A stretch of DNA of 64,000 nucleotides, taken from contig OZ007567.1 of NCBI GenBank assembly GCA_963931925.1, positions 90,500,998-90,564,997 of the forward strand, written 5' to 3'. Position 1 is the first letter of the stretch, and every line of letters starts with the position of its first letter. The notes under the pieces are model-generated. The model was not told the DNA's origin. It saw nothing but the letters and a program-made list of their open reading frames with translations, and ran no database searches. This DNA comes from Onchidella celtica. Its lineage: Eukaryota > Mollusca > Gastropoda > Systellommatophora > Onchidiidae. Shown here piece by piece: positions 1-15,100 of this stretch. The translations under genes and the position numbers were made by a program.

Positions 1-125
1 GATATCCCCTTCAGCAGAACCTGTGATAAAATAGTCCTCATCTGGGTCCAGGGCTAGGCATTTGATGGGGCCCTCATGTGCCTGAAATGTGTGCTTCAAT
101 ATACGCTGCCTCAAATCAAATATAC
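1..125 (-). CDS. DMXL2: DmX-like exon 49 (C-terminal WD40, cut by window edge)
   Basis: Encodes IFDLRQRILKHTFQAHEGP, IKCLALDPDEDYFITGSAE, GDI, and runs off the left edge in frame. Matches family IFDIRQRQLIHTFQAHDSAIKALALDP...TGSAEGNIKVW. Acceptor CTCAG|GT, phase 1 in. About 70 residues and the stop codon lie outside. Confidence 0.97.
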
Positions 126-3100
126 CTGAGATTTGTGTTAAGGAATCAAGTTTCAAACTGAACAATTAATGCACTTTAAAAAAAAAATTTGACTTATATT
201 CTTTAATAAAAAGATATAATGGCTCCCATAAAATAACTACAATGTTTTAGTATTAAACCATTTCAATAAGGTGAACTGCTTTTCGCTGCAAAATATTCTT
301 CCCTGAATACAAACCTGCCCATCACAGAGAATTTCACTAAAATTAAGTTTAATCTTTACAATTTAGAGCTGAAGGACAATGTCAATAAATTCAGAGCACT
401 CTCTGTAGCAAAGAAAGTCTATTCATGCTGTTGATATCCAAGAAAAATACATCTGATGTGTTTCAATGATGCAATGTCAGCAGCTTGGGTGAGATTTGTT
501 TCTCCCATGAGATTGATTCCTTTCGAATCTCTGGGCAAAGGATACAGATCTCTCCTTTTCTCCCTCCACTAATAAGCAAGTGCTGTCGAGATGCGTAGAC
601 AACTGCTGGGCTACCCTGTTCATGACACTGGAAGGCTGTCAGGAAATAGCAAACAAGCAAAACATTTCAAAGCCCTAACAAAAAATTTGTGTCCATCTCA
701 CTCCAATTACTGAGCATAAAGCCGGACAACTTTATTTGGTACAATTACATTAGATATTTTAACTCAGCAGTGTCTGTACTATAATGGCCACCTATCTTAA
801 CATTATGCCCCATTACATGCCTTGACCTGCTCTGCATGTGGCTACAAAAAAAAGTTCAAATTAGGACTTGCGGCAGTTGCCATGCAGCACCACTTATCCA
901 AGATAAGAAATTTAAACTTTTAAATCTTCATGTGAATAAATAAATCCATTCTTCTGAAAGAAAATTATGACCAAATAGGACTGGCTATTGGTGCTTGTTA
1001 ACTAATCACACTGACCATGAATTAAAGAACTGCGGGGTGGTAGAAGTGTGTCCCACAGGCAAACATTCTTGTGCTCTGATGACTGGCCTGCTGTTGCTAT
1101 CAGGCTGGATGAGCCAACAAACTGGAAGTCACTGGTTGTCTTATTGTGGCACTGCAACCTCTGAGGGACAAAATACCAATGACAATTGAACTGACAAAAC
1201 TAACACAATTGCACTAAAGATTAACACAGTGGAAAATGTTAAAAAAAATGGCAATGTTTTTATTTCGTTAATCATGAAAATTGTAACACTGTAATTTTAC
1301 AACACTTCTGTGGCTAATAAAAGCCATACATAGGACCAATACCCCAATTCAAGATTTTTCAAGTGAATTTATATGCTGATAGTACCACTTTGTACATCAT
1401 CGCCTAGCATTGGATACCTTTGGGACCAAACACGTCTATTTCCAAAACTGATCACTTCATTACTATAAACACTGCATTTAGTTTCCAAGTTAGGTGATGA
1501 GTTCAAGTTACATCTGAATCTATGACATATCACCCATGTATGAGCTAAATCTGCCTCACTCTCGAGTCATACTCATAACTCTGAATGAGAATGACCATAT
1601 CATTTGCAGGTTTTCACAATCTGATTGCACATCGTGTAAACAGACTCACCATGATTGGTTTGTTGAAGTTGCTTCCCATTCCCACTTGCCACAGGCAAAT
1701 TGCACCCTCTGTATCACTGACACAACACTACAGACAAAAGAAAATGAGTCCAAGTATTTGATAAGTTGTAAATCAAACATCAGCATATCAAACTAAAAAA
1801 TATGCACAACTAATGTTTACATGCAGGCAGTTCAGCTCATGCCAAAAAATCAGCTTTATATACATATTGCAGAATCTGCCAACAAATAGGATTGTCTTTC
1901 TGGTCTTCAGGCATATTAATAGTTGGTTTTTTTCTTCTGAGAAAATCAAATGGTTTTCCATGCATTAAATAATATTGTGATGTTGATTCACAAACAGACT
2001 ATTTGAAAAAAAAAAAAAAAAAGGAAAGGGGTTAGAAAGAGGAGGCAGCAGAGGGAAGCAGATATGATCTCAGTTCACTGATGATTTGTACATGCACAAA
2101 GTAAGAACTGTGGAAAAAAAAAAGTGACAGACAAGCATAATGTATGGAACTGCAATTGTTGATACAACAGTTTGGGCAACAGGAGAAACATACAAGATCA
2201 TTGAGATAATTCTGTATATGAGATGAAATTCTCTGGTTCCAAGTTTGTCATTTCATAATATCTTTAAAAATCTACACAGGCACAGGAAATATTAATTGTA
2301 CGATTCTAACGGAATTATTACCTTGTTTCCTTGGGCATTAAAAAGAACTTTAGTGACCTTAGGGAAGTTCCCTGGCTGTCTAAGTGTAGCAATGGGATGA
2401 CCATGACCCCATTCCCACAACCGGACAGCTCCATCCGCACCTCCAGTCAAATCTAAGGGTGGATAAAACAAAATAAAAAATTCACAGCACACCCACAACA
2501 TAAGAACTCTCAATAAGCCAGACTGAACAAGAAACTTCCATTTCCTTTTTCTGTGGGCTAGATCAGATCCCACCTTATTGGAAAGGGTTAACACAGTGGA
2601 AAATGTCAAAATATGGCAGAAATTTTCTTTCTGTAATCATGAAGATTGTAACACTGTAATTTTTACAACATTTCTATGGCTAATGAGAACCATACACAGA
2701 GCCAAGACCCCAATATGGGATTTTTTTTGCTGACAGCACCATTATGTATATCATTACAAGGAATTGGATATCCTTGGGACCAAACACAGGTCTATTTCCA
2801 AAACATGAAATGTGTTTTTATGACTTCTGTGATTTCTATCAGTATGGCAAATAATGAGATCAAAGAATGAAATGGAAAATGAGAATGAATGTCATCCTCT
2901 GCATGAATGTGACCCAGAGTAAAATATCAAGTTAGGAGCAATAAAAAAAATTCCTATTAATACCATGAGCGAGAAATATTTTATGATTTTTTAACTATAT
3001 CAGTTGACATTCAAAACAAAATGCAGTAGCATTTCATGTGCATCTGAATAACATAGAAATCTCTGTAAAGTAAAAACGATCAAAAATATAAAACTGAAAA

Positions 3101-6100
3101 GTAAAACAGCCTAGCATGAAAATATCACATATTAGTTATAAAAATCAATCTCACAGTGAGGTAGAATAGGGTGAGATCCAATTCTGCGCACACCCATGAC
3201 CGGCCGACGCATAATCTACATGGAAAATAGAAAAGAAAGAAGTAAACAATTAGAACCAAAAACAAATATATATATTACATATATATATATGTTGCTCAGA
3301 TGTATAAATACAAATACATTTCTAATGCCAATTTTATGTTTTTCTTTTGTTTTACTTTTGACCACATACTGCCAATGATATTTCAAATTGTTCCGATAGA
3401 ATTTCCCCTTAAAACACAAAGCTTGATTTCTTTACACAATTGGATAGGCTTATTAACAAGTTTATGTTACAAACTTCAATAAAGATTCCCTGTGTACTTC
3501 ATTCTTTGGATGAAGACCTACAGAAAAGTAAATGCGAAAATATTTGCATGTCCCTTGTGCTGTTAGTGTGTCAATTGAAGTTAAATATGTTAGACATTGT
3601 TTTGGTACTGGAAGCAAATGAGACGACAGGATGCAATTAAGTCAAAATCATATTATTTGATAAAGAAAAATGTAAGCTACATAGTCATCACACTGACAGC
3701 TCTAAAGATTGCTTTCTTCTATTAAGTAAGACATAACAGATAATCTTCATCTTGACTTTAACCCATTTCCCAAAGAAAATACCAGTGGTTACTTTCAACG
3801 CAAATCTGAGTAACTTGCATGTAACTGTTCTGAAACCCACAAGCCTTACAAGTATGTAAGATTGAAATCTAAACCTATTCATATCCACGGAAGAAATGTG
3901 ACAATAAACTACGACACAATAGTGAAAAAAAAATATTCACAGCCAAACAAGACAAGCCTAATTGACACCATCAACAACTGAATATCAGATTGCACCTTGT
4001 GGGTGCTAAATCTCATTGGGGTTCAACAGCATCCACGAACTTCATAATTTAGTTTCATTTGCAAGCATTTCAAAACATGAATGTTATTTTACAAAGTTCA
4101 AAGTTCAGTATCATAATAGTTCTTGACTGTGATGATGCTTGCAGTGAAAAGAAGAAATAAAACAACTGTTTAACTTCTTCAATTTTGTAAGTTCAGATTA
4201 TAAATATTTAACTTAAGTGTGCATTAATTTTCAAGGGGTGAAGGATACAAGTATGTGAGGGGAGGGAACTTTCTCTTCATGAAGTCTAAGCTAAAATATA
4301 CTGGCTAAAAAAACAAATACTCATGGCAGTTTGGGAAGTACTATAAGCACAATCGTAGAGGAAAACATAAAAATATGAAAATGGTGTGGCCCCAAATTTA
4401 GCTCTACTTTCTGCCATGCAAGCACACTGAAGCCATGATAAAGATAATTAAAGCATGACATCTGAGCCAAACACTGTCAATTTGTTTTATCAAAAATGTA
4501 AAACTCAACAATGAAAAAAAACAAAACACAAACCAAACATACTCATTTAGGCTAAACAGAAAGAATGCAGAAAAACTAGAATTCTGCACTAGGGGAAACT
4601 TTTACTACTAACCACTTTGCAGAATGCAAGGTGACAGATCTATGGATCTTAGGTAAAACAGAGATTGGTTTTTAAAAATAAATAAATAAATTTTTTAAAA
4701 AGTACACAGCTGCCTTAAAAATGTTACGTCCTTTAAAAAAATAGCTTAAACACCTATTAAAAAAAAAGTGTGTACAAACTAAAACTTAAGGGTCTAACTC
4801 TTTCTCTAAGCAATGCATTTTGCCTAAGACGTATGAAAGAGCAAAACACCAATATAAAAAAAATAAAAAATCAGACTGATCCTTTCAACTGAGTGCCTAT
4901 GCCTATCACAATTGCTCAGTATCTTAACAGGGCCATTGCAATAAAACCTTATTTAAGAAATAGATAATAAAAAGACAAAAACTTAATGGTTGCAAGTTAT
5001 AATTATAAGATTTCCTGCATTGTAAAGTTTACACCAACACATATTTTTACTCTATCCTGAAAAAGCAATGAATAATTATAACACAGTAATAAATAATTAA
5101 TGATACTACATGAACACCATCTATGTATTATCTATCCACCCTGGAATAACTTTTACATTTCTTTGCCTCTCCTTCCACTTTCAGATCAGCTAGCAAAGCA
5201 ATATATTAAACAGGGTCATCTGAGCAACATCTTTTCTCATGTACATTCTAACTACCAATAGGAAATGGAAAAACATAAAAGCCTGTCACTCGAGGCATAG
5301 CTTTTACTTGTCTTTTTTAAATCTCATGCTCAGACTGGCTGTGTATTACCATCTATCTTGCCATGGCCCTGCAAGTTTTCTCAGCGCAACACAATGTTTT
5401 GGTGACACAACTTACCGGCCTTATAAGTCTTCTGCTCCGATCAAGTACACAATAACTATACACTGGATTGTTCACACCTAAACTACTAAGACTTTTCACC
5501 TGTTACCCAAAGCACAGCATTAAAAGAAGAAGAAAAGAAAAGGGTTGTGGGTTGCACAGAAAATACAGGATCAGTGGGAGTTAAAAACATGAAATATAAA
5601 GATGAAAAGTAAACATTTTCAGGTGAGCCGCAAATTTATCACAGTCGTCAAATGAAATCATGGGATCACACAAGAATTACAAAAGCAGTCAAAAAGTTCT
5701 TGGAGAATTTTAACTGTATAAGTTATCAATTTTAAATCTTAGATGTACAGCTTATACCCTTGACTCCTGCCTCACACAGTAGGCAAATGTAAATGTAAAT
5801 GAAAAATGTAAACGAAAAATATATTTAAAAAAAAAATAAAAATGTCATCACTGCTCTGTGCTTCACTTTGTACCAAACAAAACAAAAAAAAATATTAAAA
5901 CATATCAATTCGTTAGTCCATGTTCGTTAGTGTACGTATTTCATCACTGCTTCAAACCACCAAACTGAATGATGCATCTTCTCCCATCTGTCCATCTACA
6001 TGCAACAATTCAATACTATGCCCATCATCAAGCCACTTTGATAATGAGATGGGTTAGCAAATTCCCATACAAGGCAAGAATTTATCACCAACGCGTATTT

Positions 6101-9100
6101 CTCGTTGCCTTTTTGAAGGGCAACGTAAACTACTAAATTTTTATTCTCCAAGAACAGGTCAATGTCAGCCATGCATTATTCACCAGCACCAGACAAGACT
6201 AAAAGAGCATAAATGTGCAGGAAGAGGGTAATAGGAAATCATATAAGTTACAAGTTCAGATAGAAACACTTCGTCAAGAAAACCATAACAACCTCCACAC
6301 ACGTCCTTCCACCCACCTTCATTCATATCATTTCTTTAAACAAAGAATAATGATAATGATATCTTTGCCAAATTTGGATACTATTTCAGAACAAAATCCT
6401 CAAGCTGAAACAATCATAAATCAAATCTTCACCCATTACATTACATTTGATTTTGATATAAGCGAAGTTTTCAGTAATTTCTATTTAAGTTTTTATTTGA
6501 TCCTATGGGCAACCAATACCTGCTGCCCCTAGGAAAATGTACTGTCCTCTCTGGAGCCTGAACCTGGTTAATACTAGTGCAATATGCCCTCAGACCAATC
6601 ATCCGTGTACTTCATTATTTTTCTTCACTGTAAAAGTATGTGAACTAAGGGTTTCTCTAGTTTATCATAATAAATATGGCTTGTAAGGTAACTCATTAAA
6701 CAAAGCAAAAAAAGGAAAATTAATTATTGCATACTGATTTCCACTTGCAGATGGGACCTGAATTCTGTGGTCCAAAGTACACTAACATTTACTATTTTCT
6801 TTCTGTGCTCTGTATACACAAACTAAATGGCGTGGTATGTCAGCTTGAAGATAGGTGGCATGTTTTATAACACAAATGAAGCAAATGAAATAATTGGTTA
6901 TATTTTTAGTTCATTAAACACTGGCAGAAGATAATAAAAGGAAACAACACACACAAATATAAACATTTGGAATTTGCATGTAATTACAGTCTCACCGTCT
7001 TGGAATGTGATTTAAGCTGAAAGAAAGATAAGATTATTTATAATCCAGTACGGAACAGAAAAGGTAGGGAAACTACAGGGAACTAGATGTTCTAAATCCC
7101 TGAAATTCGTGATTTCATTCCCGAAAAACTAGTGGGCAAAAGGACTTAAACAACGAAATCATATCACTCAATTTTAATTTGGAAATAATTTATGCTCATA
7201 AAAAAACATGTAACTGAACCAACACCTGATGGAAAAGGCTGGATTAGTACTGAAAGCAGATCAGACAAATGAGCTCTTCAGGCAAATCATTTTCATATAT
7301 TATATCATGGAGTGGAACTACATGCCAATACAAAAAAAAACAACAACTACACAGAATCATCTTTTCAGTAAATAATGGCAAAAAAACGACAAAAAAAGAC
7401 AATGAGAAAGTCGCTGTTTCCTGTTTTTTTCAAAGGCATGAACATTATGAAATTCTCAAAAATAAGCTGAGGTCCAACCTTATTCTCAAATATGCATTCA
7501 AGACCGTTAGCATACAACATGTGAGAAAAGACAGTTAATGGAATTTTAAATTCATCAGATGTAGTAGCAAATGAAAAAAATATGGAAAGTCATTCACAGC
7601 AAATTTGCAAACTCTCCCCAACTACATATAAAAGAACTGCATCCATGAAATAGAAAACTACTTAGTTTAATTCTCTGTGTGCTAATCACCAAATTATCAG
7701 TTCTTCCGTTGGTCAAATTTGCGCCAATCACCAATGTGCCAGTGCACAAGAATGCTAGGCTTTTTTGTTTCGGGAAGAAAGAAAGTCGACTTTCTATTCA
7801 TAAATGTTGCTGTAGTTAGTCTTCATTCATCTCCCCCATTTTCTTCCTACATCGGCAAAATTCATGACACACAAAGAGTCAAAGCACAATTTGTAGACTT
7901 TTACCCCAATAAATGTATGCAGATCTTTCAAAAGCACATTCACACCATGCCACAACCAAGCTCCAAGCATTATAAATATTAGTTAAATCAGGTTGGTAAC
8001 AGTGTTAATACTAAAGTTTATGAGAAAAAAAAAGGGATCAGGTACAACTGAAATGGAATTAGCAAGCCATCAATACAGTGTGTACACGGATCTATAGTGA
8101 AAGAAAAGCAAGGATCACAGTTGGCAGTGGACACCAGGTGTGTGTGAGTGTGTACTTGAAATGTGTCAAATTACTTCACACAGTACTTGTCTAAGCTTTG
8201 AAAACAGCTAGTACAACAATCTCTTAAGCCCTTTATTGTAATGCAGATGATCTCATCCTCGGTACAAAAAATTAAATTTTTAAACTATATATACATATTC
8301 ATGGACCAGAAATATCCCCCCTCCCCAATTACTCCCACTTCTATCAGCCTACAATTTATTTTTAAAAAAAGAAAAAAACACTTCTCAGATGAGGTATGTC
8401 CGTAACCAATATCTGGACAAATCCAAGAGTGGAACCATGTGCACTTTCATTTACGCTCTCTTAGACATGGTATCTTGTTAATTTTTCACCATGCAAATAT
8501 TGTTCTTTTCTAATTTTGTACTTTACTGCATTCAGTAAAAATATTAAGGTCTACACTGTCACTCTCAGGACGTAAGAAAGCTCTTTGCTGTGTGATTCAC
8601 TACTTAAAATGGTATCATATCACAAGTTTCCTTGTTTAATTTGTGCATGTGTATAAATAGTTTGAGTCACAGTCAAAGTTTCTTAATTAATCTGGAAAGG
8701 TAAAGAAAGCCAAAATCTGATCTAAGATCTTCTGCGCTGCCTTCATTTTCCCCTTTTCTCCATTTACAATGAAGATTTTGAGACAATTCATAGTATGAAA
8801 AATGAAAATTTGACCTATTACCTTCTTAGCAAATAAAAAATTCACTAACATGTACACAATGTAAATGCTCTTCAATGCAAAGGATGTTACCACTGAAAAA
8901 CCACACAATCTCAAATATATTATGTCAACTTACCACACTGGATCCTCGGCCAGTCTGCAGATTGGCTTGGCTAGCACTAGGAGATGGCATGTATGGGGTG
9001 TTAGGAGTCTGGGTACCACTCAGTGGCTGCACTGTATCTTGTGGAGTCTGAACAACCAAGAACTCAGGAGCCTCTGGGCCAGGGTTAGGACTGTTAGGAG

Positions 9101-12100
9101 AAATCAAGACATAATTAAGCCTACTGCTGATCTTTGACTGACAAGGTTAAGGCTTAGATCAGTCTACACCTACCAAGAGACCAGCAAAAGTAAATAGATA
9201 CAAATTCTGACCTCATCCAAATGTATAAAATCTGAGTTTTGAGTTTGGGTTTTACTTTTGCATGTCAGCATGACAAGGGCCACTTTGTGCCTTTCACGGT
9301 CAATTTGGTACTCTATTCGTGTTTGTACACATGACTCCATCCCAAAGCCAGTGATTCCTACTAAAAACTGAAAATACAATGAAATACAAGAAAATAAGAC
9401 TCATCCAAGAAAAAGAAATCTGCCACTGGTGACCTTGTTTCTGTTTCAATCCATGTGTTATTGATTCAAGTAATAAAAAATGGATGGACACAGCCAAATG
9501 TTTTGAAAAGTTAAAATGCCACACAAGAGGCAAATAAAACAAATTCATTAAAGAAGTCCAAATGATTTTTTTTTTCTTTTTGTTGCAGGATCTGTAACAT
9601 CAGTTTTCCTCTCCTTTTATTTTATACTTTGTTTACAACATATGGAACAATAATAAAGAAAAATAATAAAACTGGATCTTGCCCCACTTTAGTCAACATA
9701 TTACAATGCAGCACAATTTAGAGGGCACTGTAGATATATCAAATAAAATGATAATCACCTCCCTATGAATAAAAACGGATTACTTCAAATCTTTAGTTAC
9801 TATGACTGAGATTGTGGCTGATGATGGAAAAACTATCTAAAGAACTGTGACATAAAATAAGCTAATGCTGGTTGGATGCTGGGTCAATAAATGTGTGCAG
9901 CTACTGACAGACAAAGAGCAGAATCATGAAACATAAGATTGTGTCAGTCATGGAGATGGGAAAAAACATGGAACGATGCCTGGAACCATAAAAACTTTTC
10001 GAGAGATTAATCTGCAATGTTGTTAGAAGATTAATATTAACAGAAGGCTACATTAAAACAAGAACCCATCCAGAAACTGTTAGATATCTGAAAATGGAAA
10101 CAAGAACCAACATATCTCTCATTTCATGATCTACATTGCATGCCATCTATTAACCAATGCAAGGACAAATAAATGTTAATTTAATGTGAATTATGTGACT
10201 TTGGCAGTAGAAAGATTAAACTAAAACAACTGGAATTTTCCAATTACCTACATGACAAAATAACCTTTTATGTTATATACTGGAAAATGACTCTGGCAAA
10301 ATCTTCAGAAGAAAATCACTAAATTGATGTTTATATGTTGTGGTTCCAGTCACAGGGAATAAGCACAGATGCAGTGTAGCGTCACAAGCTTTACTCCTTT
10401 TGTACATGTATAAATGTTCATCTGAGTAGATTTATCTATTACAATTAAATTTTGTTGACAAATACCACGGTTTCATGACACTTGCCTTTCAGAGCTCCTT
10501 TGCAGAAAGCTACTGATCCCTTAAGGCAGACATACTTTAACACCAATTCTGTTTTCTTTCAACTTCATAAAGTTCATTTCAAGATATATTAAAAGAAATT
10601 ATGTATCTCTATACCACTTGGTTCAGTTAATTTAAAACAGGAAATTCAAAGTTTTAAAGTAGTGTATGTTATTAAACATGGACTTTGAACGTTTCATTAC
10701 TAATATCTGTTCCTGTTCCTTCACTTTATATGTCATGACATTTTGTAAAAGCTGCCTTCATTAGTACAGTTAAAATATGGCAAAAAGATAAAAGTTGTAT
10801 GTAGCAAAGCCTCGCCTTAGAGATATGATACAATGAAACACAAACTAAAAAAGAAGACAGAAAATGGCCTATGTTTCGGTGACAGCATTTTTTGTGCTTC
10901 TGTGCTGCAATACAAGCAAGAACTCACAGCCAAGTAAACAAATTCTATTTACATTCTACATATTTCATATTCAAATCTTTTATTGTTCGATTGTTTTATC
11001 TGTTTAATTTTCCAATTTTTTTTTTACCTTGAAAAAGGCTATTACCGAAATATGGGCTTTTTTCTATCTTCTCTTTTAATTTGTGTTTCATTGCATCGTT
11101 TGAGTATTATTTCTTACGCGAGGCTTTGCTACATACAACTTTCTTTTGGCCAAATTTTGTCTTTGCATATAGCCTTGCTGCAACCCCACAGTTTTTCTGT
11201 GGTTTTTATAATATTTCTTCATTAGTACAGGTACTCTGCACAGTACAGGTTCTCTAGATATAGCTGAGGGCTAAGGAGGTGCTTGCAGAGAAAAGCATGC
11301 TCATACCTCTGCATAAAAAAAATAATTTAAAAAATCAACTTGAAAGTTGATTGCGTTTAAAGCTATAGCATTTTTGAGGCTCTACATTTCTTTCCCATGT
11401 AAAAAATTTCATACTCAGAAATATACTGCTGGTCACGTCTATATGTATTGTGGCAACAGACGCTACGTTGCTAATATTAATTACTGATTGTCAATCTGAC
11501 AAGTACAGGAAGAACACAATGTCATGAAGGCTCTCTAGATTGACAAAAAAAGTGACAGTTGTGTTGATGAAGGAAGAAAACTAAAATATAAACGGTACCA
11601 GTACGCAGTAGCTATTACTGCAATAAATTGACTTTTTTTTACAAATAAATCTCAGGAAACAATCACGGATGACAATGACCTAATGTAAAATGTTCCACGT
11701 CTTTCTCAGAACAGGTCCACAACTTTTAGAATACTGTTCTAACCCACACCAAATCTATCCAATTTAATTATGATATGCTATCAGAAATTACCCCCTTGCT
11801 AATCTGTGGCCTAAAGCAATATAATTATTCTAATTCAAATACATTTGATGGAAAAAGCAGCATTGAGGTATGATTCTCCAGTTTTGACATCAGAGGTGTG
11901 ATTGGGTAGCACAGCAGCAGCTTTTTAAATAAACTTCTCTCACACACTTAAAAAGAGGTGTCAGGATCCACATACAGCAGAAACAGGATATAAGGTGGAA
12001 ACCATTGAAACCAAAGCAGAAATTACCAAAATACTAGTCATGCACAACAATTCAAAGAATACAGGAACAGAGGTGAAAACAGGGCGACATAAGGAATAAT

Positions 12101-15100
12101 ATAATTTGTTCCTAAAGTCTCTAAGTCCAGCACAGGAGCCTGCTAATTTTCTTCTTTTTTTTTTTCCTGAGGATCTTTCTGGTCTCTGACCATTAATGGC
12201 TAGAAAACGTACCGGATACCACTACCTAGAAATAAAGTTCAGTTTCCAAGACTGAAATGAAAATTGTTTTGCTTTCAAAGAAGATTTTATACTTTATTAT
12301 GCAAAAACAAATACATCCTACATTGCTTGGTCATGATTTTCCTTTAAATTCTTAATATACGGAAATTACAACAGATGCACTTTGGCACTGGGAGATAACC
12401 TATATTTTCAGACTGTCCCGATTCAAAATCATTGTGGAATCCTGCCACAGTTACTCTCTCACCATCCAAGCAATCTCTATCTTTCTATATTCTAAAATGA
12501 CTACGCTTTCTACTTCTTTAAGCAGCCTTATCATAGCCATTGTACCCTCACCTGTTTTCTTACTTAACTCTTCTTCACATAATGTTTTTTCAAAATTTGA
12601 TTAAATCTTTATCTACACACAGTAAACTACTTGATAGCTTGATATTTCAAACTGTCTTTTGGATTTAACCTGCAACCCCTCTGTTTTCCCTATTGTTCAA
12701 TGTGAGGTAATTATGTCACTTGCCTCAAGTGGTGGATAATAGACAAATCATGTAATAACTGACCACATCTATTCTGTTTCTACACAGTGTTTGTGATCTT
12801 TTTCTCTCACATCAAGTGCTCTTTACTCTAATTTTAGCATTCCTGTCAGCACAATGTTATACTCAGCTATGATGTTAGTATTAGCAATGGAAGCATTCAG
12901 CTGTGGCTGGCAAGAAAGGTGAACAGAATGGTAAAGTCATACACAAGTCTCCATTCTTCTCCGTTCCATTTGAACAACCAGTCTCTGTCATTGTTGCCAC
13001 GGCTGATAATAGAATCACAACATTCACACTCATTGAAACAAAACAAATCTGTTGAATTGATTCTGAGAATCACAATGGAGGGATGTTGCTAGATAGCTTT
13101 TCAAATCTGTTATGTTGAAACATCTATTGCATTTTTTTTTCATCACAAGAGAATGATCATGAATGTTCTGCTGAACATCTGAAAATTCAAAGCTTATAAA
13201 GAACCATACATAATAATAATTCTCCTCACAGATTCACACCCTCTGATTTCATTTAGCCATTTGTGTCACATTTCGCCAGCATAAGGCAAGAGACGTGGGT
13301 AGGACAGGGTAATGACAGCAAAAAAGCACAAATTTACAGGAGTTTGTGGCTTTGTTATATATGGAAATGAAAAATAATTTTCAGTGACTGCACTTATGCT
13401 GTTTTTGTTTTGATAAATATCAAGACTGTAACTCAATCTTATAGTTTTAAAACTACCCACCAACATGACAAAAGTTGTGCTGTTTATCTATCAAATAAAG
13501 CTTGGGCATACACAATTATGAAATAATGTATATGTACTATAAAATAAGACACTAGAAGCTATAATAAATGATACAAACAAAAGAAAATGCTCTATTAACA
13601 TCATATATATATATACATGAATATAAGACGGTACCGACGAGTGACAATCTGATATGAAGGGAGACAAAAAAAAAAAAGCCTTTGTCATTAAAATCTATTC
13701 CACAGTATGTTTGACAAGCAGATTACGTGAAATGTGAAATATATAACTATGCAAAGATCATTATATTAACAAATGTCTTGACCACTGAACATTGCAGGTT
13801 TGGTCAAAAGCATGCCATGCAATACAATGGATTGGGAGGGTTTAAAAAAAAAAAAAGTCTTTGCAATCTCCATACAATCTTTTTGTAAATGAGTTCAAAG
13901 AAGTGTTTTTCCAACCTCTGAAATGCTAAATTACTGGTTGAATCTCAAGTTTCTGACAGCTTGAATGAAAACTGGAGTAAAGAAAAACTTACTTCTTCAG
14001 CATCTCAATGTCGTACTCATTTTCATCCTCTAACCAGACTGGTGGGCGGATGATGTAGCCTATGTCCAGCTCCACTATCTCCTTCTGTGTAGACAGTGCC
14101 AGCAGGCTTGTGTTGGCCTATCAATTCAGCAGGAAAGACAATGCATAATTGGTTTATGTAATAATAAACACAAAGTTTCCTTTACCTCTAAACTTTCAGT
14201 GTAATTTGCAATCTTGTCTCACCAATGACATTCTTTACTACATTTTCTTGCAAACTAATTATTAAAATTCTCTCACAAATTTCTCCCCTCAAAAAAAAAA
14301 CAAAAAAAATACAGGGAGGGGCACAAAATAGCACATAAAGACATCACTTAGTAACAATCCAACTGTCCTATTCTATAGTGTTGACTTTGTATGCACAGAT
14401 TAATCTTGTGTCATACAGTATCGGGTAATATTCCTGTCTCACCTGGTTGATGGCAAATGCTGTTATTATATCTTGCTCTTTATGCATGATCTTCATGGGA
14501 TCTTTGACCTGCTGTTCATTTTCACTGCTAGATGTTTTCATTGATCCAACCTATGGAGATTTACAGACAAGAGAAATTTAAAAGGAAAACAACAACAAAT
14601 GACTGATAACATAAATACAAAACTATGTTTCGAAATGTGTGTTTGGAATGTTCTTCATCACTTTAGATATTAAAACATTTATGTTGAGCCACTATCTTTT
14701 AAAAAAAGGCTACATAACTATGCCTAACATAATACTATTTACTTACATCACTGTCCTCTGGTTCCTTCCTCTTTCGGTAGACATATCTCATGAAAATGTG
14801 ATTCAAATTTTCTTGCTTGAGTAAATGAAACCACAACCTCTTTATGGGCAAAGTTGCCCGGGAAGCACTGTAAATATAAATAACATTTTATGTTCCTCAT
14901 TGCTGAGCCAATACTTGTATCCTGGAATGTCACTGAAGGAGAAATAAGAAAAAGGATCTGCAGTAACAATAAGCTGTGGGAAAAGGAGGAGATAGACACG
15001 TGGACAGACAGAGAGGCATTGTCATAAAATTACAGTAAACTCTCATCATCTGAGTAAGCTTCTAAGTGTTTGAGGATTTCAGCTAACGCTGCATAAGTTT

